From assembly GCA_021849995.1 (NCBI GenBank), contig JAJZSC010000095.1:1-8939 (forward strand): a stretch of DNA of 8,939 nt, read 5' to 3'. Position 1 is the first letter of the stretch. Each line of letters begins with the position of its first letter. The notes beneath the pieces were generated by a model that saw only the letters and a list, made by a program, of their open reading frames with translations, was not told where the DNA came from and ran no database searches. The DNA is from Bacillota bacterium (GTDB lineage Bacteria > Bacillota > Desulfitobacteriia > Desulfitobacteriales > Desulfitobacteriaceae). Both the position numbers and the translations under genes were made by a program. Positions 6,237 through 8,939 of the stretch are shown here, piece by piece.

Positions 6237-6764
6237 TTAGTCGAGTTTTTCAACTTGTGTAAAATCCAGTTCCACGGGAGTTTCCCTGCCAAACATGGAT
6301 ACCGTCACCCGCAGTTTACCCTTATCCTCTAATATTTCCCGAATTACACCTACAAAGTCCTTAAATGGCCCAGAAATTACTTTCACACTTTGATTAACAG
6401 CATAATCAATACGTGTACGTATTTCTTCCATTCCCATCTGCCTTAAAATCGTCTTAACTTCACTTTCGAGCAGTGGGATGGGTTTTGCACCGGTACCTAC
6501 GAAACCGGTAACTCCGGGAGTATTGCGAACAACATACCACGAGTCGTCAGTCATTTCCATTTCAACTAGGACATACCCGGGAAAGACCTTCCGCTTTGAA
6601 ACCTTCTTTTTCCCATTCTTGATTTCAACTTCATCTTCCATAGGAACAAGAATCCGAAAAATCTTGTCTTCCATATTCATGGACTCAACACGTTTTTCAA
6701 GATTGGTTTTCACTTTATTCTCATATCCGGAATAAGTGTGAATAACGTACCAATTCTTCGCCAT
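6237..6764 (-). CDS. nusG: Transcription termination/antitermination factor NusG
   Basis: NusG binds the clamp of elongating RNA polymerase and affects pausing, Rho-dependent termination and coupling to ribosomes. The 175-residue protein has the NGN domain from KNWYVIHTYSGYENKVKTNL (residues 3-22) through FPGYVLVEM (61-69) and NTPGVTGFVG (81-90). The C-terminal KOW domain begins about residue 123 with VNQSVKVISGPFKDFVG. The length is usual and there are no insertions. The ATG at 6764 has a modest ribosome binding site, GAGG, only 4 nt upstream, directly next to a 7-bp hairpin. The gene follows secE by 72 nt in the classical secE-nusG order. Confidence 0.99.
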   Translation of the reverse strand: MAKNWYVIHTYSGYENKVKTNLEKRVESMNMEDKIFRILVPMEDEVEIKNGKKKVSKRKVFPGYVLVEMEMTDDSWYVVRNTPGVTGFVGTGAKPIPLLESEVKTILRQMGMEEIRTRIDYAVNQSVKVISGPFKDFVGVIREILEDKGKLRVTVSMFGRETPVELDFTQVEKLD

Positions 6765-6773
6765 GATACCTCA

Positions 6774-6797
6774 GGGACTATATAATAAGCTAGTCCC
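6774..6797 (-). promoter_or_regulatory. Hairpin in the secE-nusG gap next to the nusG ribosome binding site
   Basis: GGGACTA (6791-6797) and TAGTCCC (6774-6780) on the minus strand form a perfect 7-bp stem around a 10-nt AT-rich loop. The stem ends directly at TGAGGT, the presumed nusG ribosome binding site. A second Shine-Dalgarno-like run, AGGGAGGTTGGG, overlaps the 5' side. It lacks a T-run, so it is not an intrinsic terminator. It may affect nusG translation or mRNA stability. Confidence 0.45.
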
Positions 6798-6836
6798 AAC
6801 CTCCCTGCTGAGTTTTTAAGAAGTCCACCAAGCAGA

Positions 6837-7061
6837 CTATCCAATTACCCTATTTAAGATAAAACTAAGCCCGCTATCTACAATCCAAATCAGGAAGGAT
6901 ACTATTGCTACCGCTACAAATACTACACCTGTATAAGTTAATAGTTGAGGGCGGGTTGGCCAATGGACCTTTTTAAGCTCTGCCCAAACACCACGAAGAT
7001 ATTCAGTTCTTTTCTCCGTTTGGCTCAAAGCATTAGTTGGTTTCTTTACAGCACCCATCAT
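6837..7061 (-). CDS. secE: Preprotein translocase subunit SecE
   Basis: SecE clamps the two halves of SecY in the membrane and is essential for protein export. The 74-residue product is of the short Gram-positive type. It has a cytoplasmic amphipathic part with the conserved segment AELKKVHWPTRPQL (residues 27-40), followed by one transmembrane helix at about 42-62, VVFVAVAIVSFLIWIV. Two adjacent ATG codons, at 7061 and 7058, are possible starts; AAGGATGTGA just upstream gives 6-nt spacing to the first. The gene lies between rpmG and nusG, as in most Firmicutes. A GC-rich mini-hairpin, ACGCC-GGGA-GGCGT at 7102-7115, lies in the gap to rpmG and has no T-run. Confidence 0.97.
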   Translation of the reverse strand: MMGAVKKPTNALSQTEKRTEYLRGVWAELKKVHWPTRPQLLTYTGVVFVAVAIVSFLIWIVDSGLSFILNRVIG

Positions 7062-7143
7062 TTCACATCCTTACACGACTTCTGCCGTCTAAAACCTAAC
7101 AACGCCTCCCGGCGTACAGAATAAAAATGCCAAAAAAAAATAG

Positions 7144-7293
7144 TTATTTGGTTTCCTTATGACTCGTATGTGTCTTGCAGTGTTTGCAGTACTTCTTGAC
7201 TTCCAATCTGTCAGGATTGTTTTTCTTATTCTTTATAGAAGCATAATTACGGTTTTTGCACTCGGTACATGCTAGGGTTATGCCTACGCGCAT
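7144..7293 (-). CDS. rpmG: Ribosomal protein L33 (bL33), zinc-binding type
   Basis: bL33 is a small protein of the large subunit near the E site. The 49-residue product starts MRVGITLACTECKNRNY and ends KYCKHCKTHTSHKETK. Cysteines at positions 9, 12, 36 and 39 make the two CxxC pairs of the zinc-binding (C+) form, as opposed to the zinc-free paralogue that many Firmicutes induce on zinc starvation. The ATG at 7293 has GGGGAGGTG 6 nt upstream. A longer in-frame reading to 7347 would pass through the ribosome binding site and is unlikely. It is the first gene of the unit running to rplA. Confidence 0.97.
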   Translation of the reverse strand: MRVGITLACTECKNRNYASIKNKKNNPDRLEVKKYCKHCKTHTSHKETK

Positions 7294-7350
7294 TATGAAC
7301 ACCTCCCCGGACAACGGTATAACAACAGAATTTAACCCACTGCTCACAAT

Positions 7351-7379
7351 AATTTATCATAAGATAGGTTCTCTGTCAA
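7351..7379 (-). promoter_or_regulatory. Strong sigma-A promoter for rpmG-secE-nusG-rplK-rplA
   Basis: TTGACA (7374-7379), a 17-nt spacer and TAAATT (7351-7356) on the minus strand; TG one base before the -10 box makes an extended -10. The expected start of transcription, near 7344, gives a leader of about 50 nt for rpmG. A group of short repeats lies directly upstream of the -35 box. Confidence 0.85.
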
Positions 7380-7385
7380 GAAATA

Positions 7386-7415
7386 GCAGTTTGAATGCAG
7401 TTTGAACTGCTTGAA
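7386..7415 (-). repeat. Short direct and inverted repeats upstream of the rpmG promoter
   Basis: On the minus strand TTCAA occurs three times, at 7411-7415, 7402-7406 and 7391-7395. The last two belong to a direct repeat TTCAAACTGC with 11-bp spacing. The segment 7397-7410 is also a perfect 6-bp inverted repeat, GCAGTT-CA-AACTGC. The block ends 6 nt before the -35 box, the position of an activator site or upstream element. It is also just past the tRNA terminator, so a chance or structural role is possible. Confidence 0.5.
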
Positions 7416-7419
7416 CGAA

Positions 7420-7450
7420 TTAAAAAAATAAAAAGACAGCCATACTGCCT
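7420..7450 (-). terminator. Intrinsic terminator of the tRNA-Thr unit
   Basis: On the minus strand AGGCAG (7445-7450) and CTGTCT (7434-7439) form a stem with one G-U pair and a 5-nt loop, extendable by two weaker pairs. It is followed by TTTTATTTTTTT. It lies about 70 nt downstream of the tRNA and ends its transcript before the rpmG promoter. Confidence 0.8.
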
Positions 7451-7519
7451 CTTGTTCTCTCCAGGTAACCAAGACTAGACTGAAATGCTAAGTTAAGGAA
7501 GTGGTTCATGGTCTTATAA

Positions 7520-7595
7520 TGGAGCCGACGATGGGACTCGAACCCGCAACCTGCTGATTACAAATCAGCTGCTCTGCCAATTGAGCTACGTCGGC
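7520..7595 (-). tRNA. tRNA-Thr, anticodon UGU
   Basis: A complete cloverleaf of 76 nt with encoded CCA. The acceptor arms GCCGACG and CGTCGGC pair perfectly. The D arm is GCTC/GAGC. The anticodon stem GCTGA/TCAGC pairs perfectly around TTTGTAA, giving anticodon TGT and reading ACA and probably other ACN threonine codons. The T loop is TTCGAGT. The T stem, GCGGG against CCCAT, has an unusual C-A mismatch at the second pair (50-64) beside a G-U pair. The discriminator base is T. It has its own promoter starting only about 4 nt upstream and a terminator downstream. Confidence 0.97.
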
Positions 7596-7605
7596 ACACT
7601 TCGGA

Positions 7606-7634
7606 ATTTTAGCATAAAAGATTTATTATTTCAA
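7606..7634 (-). promoter_or_regulatory. Sigma-A promoter for tRNA-Thr
   Basis: TTGAAA (7629-7634), a 17-nt spacer and TAAAAT (7606-7611) on the minus strand, with TG one base before the -10 box. The predicted start near 7599 leaves only a few 5' nucleotides to be removed by RNase P. Confidence 0.85.
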
Positions 7635-7691
7635 GCTATTTCCTCAGTGGGTTATTTTGCTTTAACATTAATCAGAGATTTTTTTGCCTTA

Positions 7692-7770
7692 TAATTGCTT
7701 TGTAATTGTTTTATCTCGTAATTGCTGTTGTAATTGTTTTATCTGGCTATTGTTTTAGTTTGTTATTGTT
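7692..7770. repeat. Tandem repeat of 27/28 bp with a degenerate third copy in the sigH-tRNA spacer
   Basis: On the plus strand unit 1 (7692-7718) and unit 2 (7719-7746) are almost identical: both open TAATTGCT and contain TTGTAATTGTTTTATCT, differing by a 1-nt indel and about two changes. A degenerate third stretch (7747-7770) repeats TATTGTTT twice. No coding frame or hairpin explains it. The spacer 7596-7804 otherwise holds only the tRNA promoter. No intrinsic terminator for sigH is visible here. The transcribed strand of 7692-7800 has few G residues (about 10 G against 18 C by hand count). Confidence 0.75.
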
Positions 7771-7804
7771 TAGTCATTTTATTCAGTAGTTTCTCTATGT
7801 ATAA

Positions 7805-8458
7805 TTAACCGTCTCTTCTTTCCAAATATCGTTCCAGCTTTCGCTTAACCCTTTGTAAAGCATTATCAATTGATTTGACATGCCGCCGCAGATCCACGGC
7901 AATTTCTTGATAGGATTTCCCTTCAAGATAAGCCATTAATACTTTCCATTCTAACGAACTAAGAATTTCGCCCATTTTTTCTTCAATATCATCGAACTCT
8001 TCCCTGCTAATGATAATCTCCTCAGGATCAGTAATCTTGGTGCCTGAGATAACATCTAAAAGGGTTCGGTCGGAATCCTCATCATAAATAGGTTTATTCA
8101 AAGAAACGTAAGAATTTAAGGGGATATGTTTCTGCCGGGTTGCTGTCTTGATCGCTGTAATTATCTGACGTGTTATACATAATTCCGCAAATGCTCTAAA
8201 GGATGATAGTTTGTCCCCTCGGAAATCTCTAATAGCTTTATACAAGCCGATCATACCCTCTTGGATAATATCTTCACGATCTGCTCCAATAAGGAAATAT
8301 GACCGAGCCTTTGCTCTGACAAAATTCTTGTACTTATTGATTAAGTACTCGAGTGCAGCGGCATCGCCCTCTTTGGCCAGCTCTACAATCTCTTCATCCA
8401 CTATGACATCGAGCATTTCGAGCCCTTCTACTAACTCAGGCTGGGCATTAAGAGTCAA
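7805..8458 (-). CDS. sigH: RNA polymerase sigma-H factor (stationary phase and sporulation)
   Basis: SigH directs RNA polymerase to transition-state and early sporulation genes such as spo0A in Bacillus. The 217-residue product has sigma region 2 with KYKNFVRAKARSYFLIGADR (residues 42-61) and EDIIQEGMIGLYKAIRDF (62-79), then FAELCITRQIITAIKTATRQ (90-109), almost identical to Bacillus SigH. Region 4, about 165-212, contains a helix-turn-helix with SYQEIAVDLRRHVKSIDNAL. The start is a TTG at 8458, 7 nt after AGGAGGG, and it matches the family's length. An internal ATG at residue 15 lacks such support. Its own sigma-A-type promoter overlaps the end of rlmB, the usual neighbour in Firmicutes. Confidence 0.97.
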   Translation of the reverse strand: MTLNAQPELVEGLEMLDVIVDEEIVELAKEGDAAALEYLINKYKNFVRAKARSYFLIGADREDIIQEGMIGLYKAIRDFRGDKLSSFRAFAELCITRQIITAIKTATRQKHIPLNSYVSLNKPIYDEDSDRTLLDVISGTKITDPEEIIISREEFDDIEEKMGEILSSLEWKVLMAYLEGKSYQEIAVDLRRHVKSIDNALQRVKRKLERYLERRDG

Positions 8459-8528
8459 AGCGATCCCTCCTGTATCGTCGTGATGAAGTCATAGCTACAC
8501 CGCGCTCTTGTCCTTGAAGAACAACCTA

Positions 8529-8558
8529 ATTATACCTGACTGTAAAGAAAAGCGTCAA
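8529..8558 (-). promoter_or_regulatory. Sigma-A promoter for sigH overlapping the rlmB stop codon
   Basis: TTGACG (8553-8558), an 18-nt spacer and TATAAT (8529-8534) on the minus strand. The TGA stop of rlmB (8555-8557) lies inside the -35 box. The expected start near 8522 gives a leader of about 64 nt. The -10 box is exact and the -35 has one mismatch. Confidence 0.8.
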
Positions 8559-8939
8559 GGCGAAGTTTCGGAGGTTCTGTCGTTCAGTCTTTGCCTTAGT
8601 ACCTCATAAAGAAGGATTGAACTAGCCACACTTGCATTCAGGGATGTGACTTTACCCATCATCGGCAAGCTTACAAGTTCATCACAGCTTTCCCTCACAA
8701 GTCTGCTTAAACCCTTCCCTTCACTGCCAATTACTAAGACCCTTGGCCCTTTCAAGTCGGTGTTAAAGGCATTTTTTCCTGCTGCATCTGCTCCGGATAC
8801 CCAACAGCCCAGTTTCTTCAATTCCTCTATCGACTGAACTAAATTCCCTACCCGAGCTACCAGTACATGTTCAACCGCTCCAGCAGATGTCTTGGCGACT
8901 ATCCCTGTTAGCCCTACACTTCTTCTCTTTGGAATAATC
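8555..8939 (-). CDS. rlmB: 23S rRNA 2'-O-methyltransferase RlmB/TrmH (SpoU) family, C-terminal part
   Basis: The last 128 residues of a SPOUT-fold RNA 2'-O-ribose methyltransferase are visible; the N-terminal part is outside the window. The family member in this position (YacO in Bacillus) modifies 23S rRNA or, in some annotations, tRNA. The visible part reads IIPKRRSVGLTGIVAKTSAG, then the SAM-binding knot motifs VLVIGSEGKGLSRLVRESCD and SLPMMGKVTSLNASVASSIL, with the conserved NASVA. The product ends at TGA 8557-8555 and no terminator follows. A TTG inside the gene near 8821 is not a start, as the frame continues upstream to the window edge with conserved sequence. Exact substrate is inferred from neighbourhood. 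Confidence 0.92.
   Translation of the reverse strand, partial: IIPKRRSVGLTGIVAKTSAGAVEHVLVARVGNLVQSIEELKKLGCWVSGADAAGKNAFNTDLKGPRVLVIGSEGKGLSRLVRESCDELVSLPMMGKVTSLNASVASSILLYEVLRQRLNDRTSETSP

Noticed and set aside
7102..7115. Terminator between rpmG and secE
   Set aside because: The 5-bp ACGCC/GGCGT stem is short and has no T-run after it on the minus strand; the long T-run nearby lies upstream of it.
7294..7347. N-terminal extension of L33 to 7347
   Set aside because: It overlaps the predicted transcription start and the ribosome binding site, and L33 proteins begin at MRV.
1..8939. CRISPR array, insertion sequence or prophage
   Set aside because: No regularly spaced repeats, transposase or integrase frames, or target-site duplications were seen around the rplL-rpoB cargo genes.

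Overview
The window looks like a chromosomal segment of a low-to-medium GC, endospore-forming Firmicute, most likely a Peptococcaceae relative (Desulfosporosinus/Desulfitobacterium type). This rests on a SigH sporulation sigma factor next to rlmB, the Firmicute order rlmB-sigH-rpmG-secE-nusG-rplK-rplA-rplJ-rplL-rpoB, an L10 leader, and strong AGGAGG ribosome binding sites. The genus is a guess. Every gene lies on the minus strand, so transcription runs from high to low coordinates.

Layout in transcription order. 8939-8555: C-terminal part of rlmB. 8558-7805: sigH, with its own sigma-A-like promoter and a TTG start. 7804-7596: AT-rich spacer with a 27/28-bp tandem repeat and no visible intrinsic terminator. 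7634-7420: promoter, tRNA-Thr(UGU) and terminator as a separate unit. 7379-5027: a strong promoter followed by rpmG, secE, nusG, rplK and rplA. 5010-3772: a consensus promoter, an L10-type leader with terminator and antiterminator, then rplJ and rplL. 3665-2211: an ectoine-type aspartokinase closed by a strong terminator. 2168-1304: a long inverted repeat and a class I SAM methyltransferase of unknown substrate. 1279-1: a separate promoter, a structured leader of about 230 nt, and the first 338 codons of rpoB.

Most of the window is core gene expression machinery: 23S rRNA modification, the stationary-phase/sporulation sigma factor, ribosomal proteins L33, L11, L1, L10 and L12, the SecE translocase subunit, the NusG elongation factor and RNA polymerase beta. 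The unusual part is the 2.7-kb interval between rplL and rpoB. It holds two genes unrelated to translation or transcription, and it separates rpoB from the ribosomal protein genes by an intrinsic terminator and a dedicated promoter. No ectoine biosynthesis genes are in the window, although the kinase belongs by its motifs to the family named after that pathway. I found no CRISPR array, transposase or phage gene. Promoters, hairpins and leader structures were read by eye and are unverified predictions.
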